64,000 nt of DNA from Marmoricola sp. (GTDB lineage: Bacteria; Actinomycetota; Actinomycetes; Propionibacteriales; Nocardioidaceae), in contig JAOPXK010000129.1 of NCBI GenBank assembly GCA_025965195.1, forward strand, positions 1 to 64,000, written 5' to 3'. A program made the translations under genes and the position numbers. Shown piece by piece: positions 42,264-49,712 of this stretch. Within the stretch, counting starts at the first letter, position 1; the number at the start of each line of letters is the position of its first letter. The notes under the pieces are model-generated. The model did not search any database and was not told the origin of the DNA. It worked only from the letters and a program-made list of their open reading frames with translations.

Positions 42264-43055
42264 GTGCAGACCGCGACGGTGTCATCACTGAAGTTCTATG
42301 ACTGCAACGCTTTGATTGGCAGACCGGCGATTCCGCGGTTCTTCCCAGATCCTGTCTCAGGGGAGGTACTGCTACGAGAGATGGACCGAATCGGAGTCGA
42401 GAGCGCAGTTGTCACCCACGTGGCCGCGCGTGAATACTCGCCTCGGGTAGGAAATGACCTCCTGGTGGACGCAGTCAGCGTCGAACCTCGGCTCACCGGG
42501 TGCATGACACTTCTGCCCGACCACACAGACGAGCTCTGGGACACCGCGGCAGTTCTCAACGAACTGAAGCGGCGCGACGCGCGCTGCGTTCGGCTGTTCC
42601 CGAGCGAGAGTCTGCATCGATATCCGCTCGACCATCGAGTCCTCGGCGATCTTTTTGAAGTGCTCGAATCAGCCCGGGTGCCGACTCTTCTGGACTTCGA
42701 CCTGGGCCGGCGAGACGAGGCTGATTGGCGCGCGCTCTACGACTTGGCGGATAGATATCCATTGCTCCCAATGATCATAATCCGCCCCGGCGGCCGCAGT
42801 GACCGCGGACTGTATCCCTTGCTCAAACGATCTCCGAACGTGTCCGTGGAGACAGGCGGCTACTGGGTGCACCGAGGAATTGAGCGAATTTGCGAACGCT
42901 TTGGCGCTGAGCGTTTGGTCTATGGTTCCGGGTTCCCCTATTGGACAATGAGCGGTGCCGCATTCCACGTGGCCTCCGCGAGGGTGTCAGCGTCAGAGAA
43001 GATGGCTATTGCAAGCGGCAATCTGGAAGCGCTTATGTCGGGGGTATCGCTGTGA
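42264..43055 (+). CDS. Amidohydrolase-fold protein without metal ligands (probable pseudoenzyme)
   Basis: 263 residues from GTG at 42264, 8 bases after GGGAGG; the longer track ORF runs back through the GntR gene. TIM-barrel amidohydrolase-2 family by its spacing of strands and by 'LLREMDRIGVESAVVTHVAA', 'VLGDLFEVLESARVPTLLDF' and 'RICERFGAERLVYGSGFPYW'. All expected metal positions are changed: DxHxH is 'YDCNALIG', the LGHAG histidine is 'IIRPGG', and the WGSD aspartate is 'YGSGFP'. Its stop overlaps the start of an intact homologue (GTGA). Likely a non-catalytic partner subunit. Confidence 0.78.
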   Translation: MQTATVSSLKFYDCNALIGRPAIPRFFPDPVSGEVLLREMDRIGVESAVVTHVAAREYSPRVGNDLLVDAVSVEPRLTGCMTLLPDHTDELWDTAAVLNELKRRDARCVRLFPSESLHRYPLDHRVLGDLFEVLESARVPTLLDFDLGRRDEADWRALYDLADRYPLLPMIIIRPGGRSDRGLYPLLKRSPNVSVETGGYWVHRGIERICERFGAERLVYGSGFPYWTMSGAAFHVASARVSASEKMAIASGNLEALMSGVSL

Positions 43056-43840
43056 TCCATGAATTTCGGCCCTTCACGAAGGCGACACCAATCATCGACG
43101 CCCATGCGCACATGGGCTCCTACCGGAACTTCAATATCCCTTGGAATGACGCAGATGGAATGATCGAGCAGATGGATGCCGCCGGCATCGACCTTGCCTG
43201 CGTAAGCCATCATGCGAGTATCTCAGCTGATCATACGTACGGGAACAGCATCATCAGAGCGGCCGTATCTCAGCACCCCGGAAGGTTCTTGGGGTATTGC
43301 GTCATCAACCCAAATTATCCGGAGTCGGCGTCGTCGGAAATCGAGAAATGTTTCGCAACGGGATCCTTCGCAGGCTTCAAGGCGCACCCTGAACTTCATG
43401 GCAACTACCCCTTGAACGGGCCGGGGTACGAGCCGATGTGGAAGTACGCTGACGCTCATGGGCTTCCGGTACTTTTCCACAGCTACTTCGGTGGCGATCA
43501 ACTGGCCATCTTCGAGTCTCTAGCCAATCTTTATCCAGGAGCGACCCTGCTCCTAGGGCACGCGGGTCTTGATCTCGGCCTTGACAACGCAGTGGCGCTG
43601 ACCACCAGGGTCGACAACGTGGTCCTTGACATGACCGCGATGCAACGACACTGCTGGGCAGTCGAGTACCTGGCTGCTCGGGCGAGTTCTGAGCGACTCG
43701 TGTGGGGTTCTGACAGTCCCTTCATAGATCCCACGCCCATGCTGGGCGCCATTGCGCTGGCCGCAATCCCAGAAGGCGTCCGCGACGCGATCCTCTATCA
43801 CAATATGGCTCGAATCCTGAGAATCGATCTTCAGTCATGA
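43052..43840 (+). CDS. Metal-dependent amidohydrolase (amidohydrolase_2/TIM-barrel family)
   Basis: 262 residues from GTG at 43052, which overlaps the preceding stop. Metal ligands are intact: 'PIIDAHAHMGSYRNF' (HxH), 'GLPVLFHSYFGGDQ', 'GATLLLGHAGLDLG' and 'RLVWGSDSPFIDPTP'. Family enzymes hydrolyse lactones or amides or decarboxylate aromatic acids (ACMSD-like, OMPDC-like). With the enolase-superfamily gene next to it and an FCD regulator upstream, a carboxylate or lactone substrate is plausible. Same length and fold as the upstream ligand-less protein. Confidence 0.85.
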   Translation: MIHEFRPFTKATPIIDAHAHMGSYRNFNIPWNDADGMIEQMDAAGIDLACVSHHASISADHTYGNSIIRAAVSQHPGRFLGYCVINPNYPESASSEIEKCFATGSFAGFKAHPELHGNYPLNGPGYEPMWKYADAHGLPVLFHSYFGGDQLAIFESLANLYPGATLLLGHAGLDLGLDNAVALTTRVDNVVLDMTAMQRHCWAVEYLAARASSERLVWGSDSPFIDPTPMLGAIALAAIPEGVRDAILYHNMARILRIDLQS

Positions 43841-43874
43841 TTGAGCGAAGCGTGTCAAAGAAGTTGGATTAGAA

Positions 43875-44981
43875 ATGTTGAAGATTCGAGCTGTAGAGGC
43901 TATCCCGGTACGAGTTCCGCGAGTTCATGCGTCAGAGAGTGCGTTCGGCATCCGGTCGCACACCGACGCCGGGATAGTGCGCATCGAGGCCTCCGACGGT
44001 GTCGTTGGCTGGGGCGAGATTTCACTGGTTTGGTGGCGGCTGGGCAGCGGTTTGTGTGAAGCAGTCAATGAAATCCTCGCGCCGGCGCTGATCGGCGAAG
44101 ACCCGATGGCGATCTCGCGAATCATGGAGAAACTACGCTCGCTCCTTCCCGGCAAGCACGACGGACCGGCGCTCGCTGGAATCGAAATGGCTCTGATCGA
44201 CCTCGTCGGGCGTGAAACATCCTTACCTGCCTATATGTTCTTGGGCGGAGCCTTTCGCACCAAGATCGATCTCAGCATGTCGCTTCACATCGCCGAACCG
44301 AGCGCCGTGGCTGCCGAGGCAACCAAGTGGGTCGCGCAAGGATTCTCGACTCTCAAGATCAAGATGGGCCGCGACTGGAACCGAGACCGTCTGGCACTCG
44401 AGGCCGTTCGGTCCGCCGTGGGTGCCGGGGTGAGGTTGAGGGTCGATGTCAACGAGGGTTGGTCGTCTGTTCCGCTCGCAGCGTCTCGCCTTGATGAGAT
44501 GAGACAATATGACGTCGAGCTGGTTGAGCAGCCATTGGGCGCCGAGGACCTCATCGGAATGAGAGAACTGCGGGCTCGCTCGTCAATACCCCTCGCTATC
44601 GATGACGGCGTGTGGACCGCTCGCGATGCGTCGGACATCATCCGGGAGCGGGCCGCCGACGTGCTCAATGTCTACGTCAGTGAGAGCGGAGGCATGATCG
44701 CGGGTAGACATATCGCCGAGGTCGCGCGCACTGCCGGACTGCAGTGCTGGGTGGGGAGCATGCCCGAATTGGGGATAGGGACTGCGGCCAACGCCCACCT
44801 CGCGGCAGCCATGCCGGAACTGTCGCTTGCATCTGATGTCTGCGGCTTTCTGTATCACGCGGCGGATGTCCTGACGACGCCGCTCGTCGTCGACAACGGG
44901 AGTATCGCTGTACCCACCGGCCCGGGCCTGGGTATCGAGGTCGACTCCGCAGCGGTTGAGAACTGGCGACTGCGGGCCTGA
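43875..44981 (+). CDS. Enolase-superfamily protein, muconate-lactonizing subgroup-like
   Basis: 368 residues. N-terminal capping domain ('AVEAIPVRVPRVHASES', 'GVVGWGEISLVWWRLG') and a modified TIM barrel. The first catalytic lysine motif is present ('GFSTLKIKMGRDWNRDR', KxK), and the three metal ligands can be read in 'RLRVDVNEGWSS', 'VELVEQPLGAEDL' and 'PLAIDDGVWTAR'. The second catalytic lysine of the subgroup, normally KxGG at the end of strand 6, is Glu: 'DVLNVYVSESGGMIAG'. Possible activities are cycloisomerase, dipeptide epimerase, N-acylamino-acid racemase or dehydratase; the Lys-to-Glu change argues against two-base racemisation. Confidence 0.8.
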   Translation: MLKIRAVEAIPVRVPRVHASESAFGIRSHTDAGIVRIEASDGVVGWGEISLVWWRLGSGLCEAVNEILAPALIGEDPMAISRIMEKLRSLLPGKHDGPALAGIEMALIDLVGRETSLPAYMFLGGAFRTKIDLSMSLHIAEPSAVAAEATKWVAQGFSTLKIKMGRDWNRDRLALEAVRSAVGAGVRLRVDVNEGWSSVPLAASRLDEMRQYDVELVEQPLGAEDLIGMRELRARSSIPLAIDDGVWTARDASDIIRERAADVLNVYVSESGGMIAGRHIAEVARTAGLQCWVGSMPELGIGTAANAHLAAAMPELSLASDVCGFLYHAADVLTTPLVVDNGSIAVPTGPGLGIEVDSAAVENWRLRA

Positions 44982-45109
44982 CTCATGCAACAGCGGGCAA
45001 CGGTTGTCGCCCGTGACGCGAGGCGGGCCTCGTCGGCGAGACGGCCGGTGTGGGCCGAGCGCCAGCCCCGGTGCCCGGTCCGGGCGATGGACGGGCCATG
45101 CTACGGTTC

Positions 45110-45128
45110 TGAGGTAAGCCTTACCTAA
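45110..45128. promoter_or_regulatory. IdeR/DtxR iron box upstream of efeU
   Basis: TGAGGTAAGCCTTACCTAA matches the 19-base palindromic DtxR/IdeR consensus (TTAGGTTAGGCTAACCTAA) at most positions, with arms AGGTAAG/CTTACCT. It is centred about 19 bases before the GTG of efeU, so Fe(II)-IdeR would repress the operon when iron is plentiful. Confidence 0.9.
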
Positions 45129-45137
45129 GCAACCGGA

Positions 45138-46007
45138 GTGAGCGTGCTCGGCAACTATCTGATCGGCCTCCGTGAGGGCCTCGAAGCGTCCCTCGTCGTC
45201 GTCATCCTGATCGCCTACCTGGTGAAGTCTGACCGTCGACAGTTCCTGCCCCGGATCTGGGCCGGCATCGCCATCGCGATCGCGGTCTCGCTCGGGTTCG
45301 GTGCACTGCTCACCTTCGGACCTCGCGGGCTCACGTTCGAGGCGCAGGAAGGTCTCGGCGGCACCCTGTCGGTCATTGCGGTCGGTTTCGTGACCTGGAT
45401 GGTCTTCTGGATGGCACGTCACGCTCGCGGGCTCTCGAGTGAGCTGCGCGGCAAGGTCGATGTCGCGGCCGCGGCCGGTGGCGCGAGCCTGGCCCTGGTG
45501 GCGATGCTCGCTGTCGGCCGCGAGGGTCTCGAGACGGCGCTGTTCCTCTGGGCCGCGACCCAGGCCGCCAGCGGCACCAACGGCTCGGAGGTCGGGCCGC
45601 TTCTCGGCGCACTGCTCGGCATCCTGACGGCAGTGGCGATGGGCTTCGCGTTCTACAAGGGCGTGCTCCAGATCAACCTGTCGAAGTTCTTCACCTGGAC
45701 CGGAGCGATCCTGATCGTCGTGGCCGCCGGCGTGCTCGGGTACGGCGTACACGACCTGCAGGAGTCCGGCGTTCTCCCTGGGTTGAACAGCCTCGCCTTC
45801 GACGTCAGCAAGCAGATCCCGCCCTCCTCGTGGCTCGGCACCTTCCTCAAGGGCATCTTCAACTTCACTCCGAACACGACCTGGTTGCAGGCGATCGCCT
45901 GGGTGGCGTACATCGTGCCGACCCTGACGCTCTTCCTGGGCCGGATCCGCAGGAAGCCCCCTGTCCCCCAGCCCACTCCCGCAAAGTCCGCGGCCGCGGC
46001 TCGCTGA
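45138..46007 (+). CDS. efeU: Iron permease EfeU (FTR1 family)
   Basis: 289 residues, seven-helix inner-membrane ferrous/ferric iron permease. Two REGLE iron-binding motifs are visible: 'LREGLEASLVVVILIAYLVK' (residues about 10-30) and 'GREGLETALFLWAATQAASG' (about 128-148). GTG start 10 bases after the iron box implies a very short or no leader. Followed by efeO after 23 bases and efeB with overlap: a complete EfeUOB system. Confidence 0.93.
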   Translation: MSVLGNYLIGLREGLEASLVVVILIAYLVKSDRRQFLPRIWAGIAIAIAVSLGFGALLTFGPRGLTFEAQEGLGGTLSVIAVGFVTWMVFWMARHARGLSSELRGKVDVAAAAGGASLALVAMLAVGREGLETALFLWAATQAASGTNGSEVGPLLGALLGILTAVAMGFAFYKGVLQINLSKFFTWTGAILIVVAAGVLGYGVHDLQESGVLPGLNSLAFDVSKQIPPSSWLGTFLKGIFNFTPNTTWLQAIAWVAYIVPTLTLFLGRIRRKPPVPQPTPAKSAAAAR

Positions 46008-46030
46008 ACCTTCCCCGAAAGGCAATCCCT

Positions 46031-47203
46031 GTGCGCTTCCGATCGATCGCTGCTGCCTGCGCTGCTGCAGCCCTCCCGCTGTCGCTCTCGGCCTGCAGCC
46101 TCACCCAGTCCAACAACACCGACGACGCCTCCGGCGGCGGTCCGATCACCGTCAGCTCCACCGACTCGGCGTGCGATGTCTCCTCGACGACCACGCCGTC
46201 GGGCAACCTGGTCTTCCAGGTGAAGAACAGTGGCACGAAGGTCACCGAGTTCTACCTGTACGGCGCGGACGGCCTGCGGATCGTCGGCGAGATCGAGAAC
46301 ATCGGGCCCGGGCTGACACGTCCGCTCGTCGTGAGCGCCGGACCCGGCAAGTACTTCACGGCGTGCAAGCCGGGCATGATCGGCCAGGGCATCCGCGCCG
46401 CCTTCACCGTCACCAACTCCGGCAAGAGCACCGTGATCAAGGGCGTCACCAAGGCGTCGATCAACCGCGCGACGGCGCAGTACGCGGCCTACGTCAAGGA
46501 CCAGTCGAACCAGCTCCTCGACGCGACCCGGGCGTTCGTGACGGCCTACGAGAGCGGTGACCAGGCCAAGGCCCGCGAGCTCTACCCGCTCGGCCGTCAG
46601 CACTACGAGCGCATCGAGCCGGTCGCAGAGTCCTTCGGTGACCTCGACCCCAAGCTCGACCTCCGTGAGGCCGATGTCGAGGCCGGCGCGAAGTGGACGG
46701 GCTGGCACCGGGTGGAGAAGGACCTGTGGCCGCCGGCCACGGGCTACCACGTGCTCAACGCCGCAGGCCGAGCCAAGGTCGGCGGCCAGCTCCTCACCGA
46801 CACGATCGACCTCGACAAGCGGGTGCAGACGACGAAGTACTCCGTCGACCAGATCGGCAACGGCTCCAAGGGTCTCCTCGACGAGGTTGCGACCAGCAAG
46901 ATCACCGGCGAGGAGGACATCTGGTCGCACACCGACCTCTATGACTTCCAGGCCAACATCGACGGCGCCCGGGTTGCCTACGAGGACCTCAAGCCGCTTC
47001 TCGACGTGAAGGACAAGGCCCTGTCCTCCCAGATCGGGGAACGGTTCACTACGCTTCAAACGTTGCTCAACAAGTACAAGGTCGGAGACACGGGTTTCGT
47101 GTTCTACGACAAGGTGACTGAAGCGCAGCGCAAGGAACTGTCCGACGCGGTCAACGCGCTCTCCGAGCCGCTGGCACAAATGACCGGAGCCATCACCCTG
47201 TGA
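46031..47203 (+). CDS. efeO: EfeO: cupredoxin/M75-peptidase-like iron-binding lipoprotein
   Basis: 390 residues from GTG at 46031. Lipoprotein signal 'AAACAAAALPLSLSACS' (lipobox LSAC, Cys about 20 residues in). The N-terminal cupredoxin-like domain ('GNLVFQVKNSGTKVTEFYLY') is followed by an M75/imelysin domain with the HxxE motif in 'WTGWHRVEKDLWPPATGYHV'. It delivers iron from the cell surface to EfeU. The track ORF begins 67 codons earlier inside efeU and is not the real start. Confidence 0.92.
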   Translation: MRFRSIAAACAAAALPLSLSACSLTQSNNTDDASGGGPITVSSTDSACDVSSTTTPSGNLVFQVKNSGTKVTEFYLYGADGLRIVGEIENIGPGLTRPLVVSAGPGKYFTACKPGMIGQGIRAAFTVTNSGKSTVIKGVTKASINRATAQYAAYVKDQSNQLLDATRAFVTAYESGDQAKARELYPLGRQHYERIEPVAESFGDLDPKLDLREADVEAGAKWTGWHRVEKDLWPPATGYHVLNAAGRAKVGGQLLTDTIDLDKRVQTTKYSVDQIGNGSKGLLDEVATSKITGEEDIWSHTDLYDFQANIDGARVAYEDLKPLLDVKDKALSSQIGERFTTLQTLLNKYKVGDTGFVFYDKVTEAQRKELSDAVNALSEPLAQMTGAITL

Positions 47204-48501
47204 CCGATTTCCCCGAGTCCGAGCCCGAGCACACCACCCCCGGGGCATTCTCGCGACGGCGGCTTCTCGGAGTCGCCGGTGTGGGCGCGATCGCCGCAGT
47301 CGGTGTCGGTGCGATCGACGTCGCGCGCCGGGCGGACAAGGACCTGCAGAACCCGCCGGTCACCGTGGTGGCCGACGCCAGCTTCCATGGCGAGCACCAA
47401 GCCGGGATCATCACGCCCGCCCAGGACCGGTTGCACTTCGCGGCGTTCGACATCACCACCGACTCGCGCGCCGAGTTGATCGCCCTGCTCAAGGCCTGGA
47501 CCGATGCTGCTGTCGAGATGACCGAGGGCGTCCCCGTCGGAGGGGACGAGACCCCGCTTCCCTACGACAGTCCCCCGGCCGATTCGGGCGAGGCACTGGG
47601 TCTTCCGGCTTCCAAGCTGACCCTGACGTTCGGCTTCGGCCCAACCATGTTCGAGAAGGACGGCAAGGACAGGTTCGACCTGTTGAGCAAGAAGCCGAAG
47701 GCGCTCCGCGAGCTCCCGCACTTCGCGTCCGACAACCTCGACCCGGCCAAGAGCAACGGCGATCTCTGCATCCAGGCCTGTGCGGATGACCCGCAGGTCG
47801 CCGTACACGCGATCCGGAACCTCGCTCGCATCGGCTTCGGCACGGTCGCGATGCGGTGGGCCCAGCTCGGTTTCGGTCGTACGTCGTCCACCTCGACCGC
47901 CCAGTCCACGCCACGGAACCTCCTCGGCTTCAAGGACGGCACCGCCAACCTGAAGTCCGAGCACGGCGCGGACATCAAGGAGTTCGTCTGGGTGCAGCCC
48001 GGTGTTGACCCCGCCGCCGACTGGCTCGCGCACGGTTCGTTCCTGGTCTGCCGCCGGATCAACATGCAGATCGAGCCCTGGGACCGGACGTCACTGCGTG
48101 AGCAGGAGAACCTCATCGGCCGCGACCGGGCGCATGGCGCTCCGCTCTCGGGCGGCAAGGAGTTCACCGAGCCCAACTTCACGATCGCCGGCACGGACGG
48201 ACCGCTGATCGGACTGGACGCGCACATCCGGCTGGCCCATCCCGACTTCAACAACGGCACCAAGATGCTCCGACGTGGGTACAACTTCACCGACGGCAGT
48301 GACGCTCTCGGACGCCTCGACGCGGGTCTGTTCTTCATCGCCTACGTCAGCGACCCCGACACGCACTACATCCCGATGCAGTCGAAGCTGTCCGCGAAGG
48401 ACGGGTTGATGGAGTACCTCGAACACACCGGGTCGGGCATCTTCGCCGTACCCCCGGGCATCGCCAAGGGCGAGTACGTCGGTCAGTCGCTCTTCACCTG
48501 A
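47200..48501 (+). CDS. efeB: EfeB: Tat-exported DyP-type haem peroxidase
   Basis: 433 residues. Twin-arginine signal 'GAFSRRRLLGVAGVGAIAAV' (about 15-35). DyP motif GxxDG in 'NLLGFKDGTANLKS' and proximal haem His in 'HIRLAHPDFNNGTKMLRRGY'. It oxidises Fe(II) or removes iron from haem for EfeO/EfeU. GTG start overlaps the efeO stop by four bases. Last gene of the iron-box operon; ends 5 bases before the convergent saccharopine-dehydrogenase-like stop. Confidence 0.93.
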   Translation: MTDFPESEPEHTTPGAFSRRRLLGVAGVGAIAAVGVGAIDVARRADKDLQNPPVTVVADASFHGEHQAGIITPAQDRLHFAAFDITTDSRAELIALLKAWTDAAVEMTEGVPVGGDETPLPYDSPPADSGEALGLPASKLTLTFGFGPTMFEKDGKDRFDLLSKKPKALRELPHFASDNLDPAKSNGDLCIQACADDPQVAVHAIRNLARIGFGTVAMRWAQLGFGRTSSTSTAQSTPRNLLGFKDGTANLKSEHGADIKEFVWVQPGVDPAADWLAHGSFLVCRRINMQIEPWDRTSLREQENLIGRDRAHGAPLSGGKEFTEPNFTIAGTDGPLIGLDAHIRLAHPDFNNGTKMLRRGYNFTDGSDALGRLDAGLFFIAYVSDPDTHYIPMQSKLSAKDGLMEYLEHTGSGIFAVPPGIAKGEYVGQSLFT

Positions 48502-48505
48502 GCGG

Positions 48506-49660
48506 CTACCTCACTTCGAAGGTGAGACCGGCTTTCTGCAAGCGGGCAAGGAGATTGTCGGCCATCGCCGTGGCCGTGGTGACCTGTCCGGCCGTGGGCG
48601 GGTTGTCGTCGAAGGCCAGGCAGAGCGCCGACTCGGCGAGCATCTTCGACGTCTCGGTGTAACCGGGATCGCCACCGCTCACCAGCGTGTGCACCTTCTG
48701 GCCACCGGCCTCGCCGATGAAGTCGACGGTGAACCAGGACTTCGCGCGCCGCGACTCCGAGGGGCCCTCACCCTGCTTGATCCGCTTCAGCAGGGCCTTG
48801 CGCACCGGCGGCACCTGCGCGGCGATACCGATCGCGGCGGCCCCGACAGCGCCACCGGCCGCGTAGCGCAGCGTCTTCAGACCGGCGTAGTGCGAGTAGC
48901 TGAAGTCGGGACCGTACGACGGCAGGGCGGCCCCTGACCGGGCGACCACGAACGGGTCGATCGTCGGCAGCGGCAGCAGCCAGTAGCCGAGGTCGGAGTC
49001 GCGCTGCGGCTTGCCGGCCTTGGCGCGGGACTTCCGGCCCTCGGGACGGGGCTCGACCTTGCGCCGCGCGATGCTCGCGTCACGCATCTGCTTGGCCCGG
49101 GAGAACGCCGTCATCGCCGAGTGGAACGTGCCGCCGGAAGGCTGCGCACCGGCGCGGACCACGCCACGCACCTTCACAGGCCCGTCGGTCGGGAGCTGCT
49201 GGACGGTGAAGTAGGCACCGAGGTCGTGCGGGATCGAGTCGAAGCCACACGCGTGCACGATCCGGGCGCCGGTCTCGACCGCCTTGGCGTGGTGCTCGAC
49301 ATACATCCGGTCCACGAACTCCGGCTCTCCGGTCAGGTCGACGTAGTCGGTGCCGGCCTCGGCGCACGCGCGGACCAGCGGCTCGCCGTAGAGCAGGTAG
49401 GGCCCCACGGTCGTGATGACGACCTTCGTCGACTCGGCGACCGTCTTCAGCGACTCAGGATCATTCGAGTCGGCGTGCAGCAACGGCAGGTCCGCGAGCG
49501 CGGGGTCGATCTGGGCGAGCCGCGTCCGCACCGCCTCGAGCTTGTCCTGGTTGCGGCCGGCGAGGGCCCAGGAACAGCCTGCGGGGGCGTGTTCGGCGAG
49601 ATAGGCAGCGGTCAGCTCTCCGGTGAACCCGGTGGCGCCAAAGACAACGATGTCAAACAT
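48506..49660 (-). CDS. Saccharopine dehydrogenase-like NAD(P)-binding reductase (trans-acting enoyl reductase type)
   Basis: 384 residues from ATG at 49660 (MFDIVVFGATGFTGEL). Rossmann GxxGxxG at the N-terminus, 'KVVITTVGPYLLYGEPLVRA', 'GTDYVDLTGEPEFVDRMYVE' and 'ARIVHACGFDSIPHDLGAYF' are the pattern of the Rv2449c/Rv2953 group. Rv2953 is a trans-acting enoyl reductase in mycobacterial lipid synthesis; others are uncharacterised, so the role here is unknown. The track's 74-residue extension overlaps the divergent beta-propeller gene and is unlikely to be real. Confidence 0.82.
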   Translation of the reverse strand: MFDIVVFGATGFTGELTAAYLAEHAPAGCSWALAGRNQDKLEAVRTRLAQIDPALADLPLLHADSNDPESLKTVAESTKVVITTVGPYLLYGEPLVRACAEAGTDYVDLTGEPEFVDRMYVEHHAKAVETGARIVHACGFDSIPHDLGAYFTVQQLPTDGPVKVRGVVRAGAQPSGGTFHSAMTAFSRAKQMRDASIARRKVEPRPEGRKSRAKAGKPQRDSDLGYWLLPLPTIDPFVVARSGAALPSYGPDFSYSHYAGLKTLRYAAGGAVGAAAIGIAAQVPPVRKALLKRIKQGEGPSESRRAKSWFTVDFIGEAGGQKVHTLVSGGDPGYTETSKMLAESALCLAFDDNPPTAGQVTTATAMADNLLARLQKAGLTFEVR

Positions 49661-49712
49661 CCGCCCATGCTCTCGCGTGGAACCTCCAACGGCCACCCCA
49701 CGTCTCATCCTC

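Noticed and set aside
45653-47248. 531-residue minus-strand ORF
   Set aside because: Antisense to efeU and efeO, which have REGLE and HxxE motifs and a lipoprotein signal.
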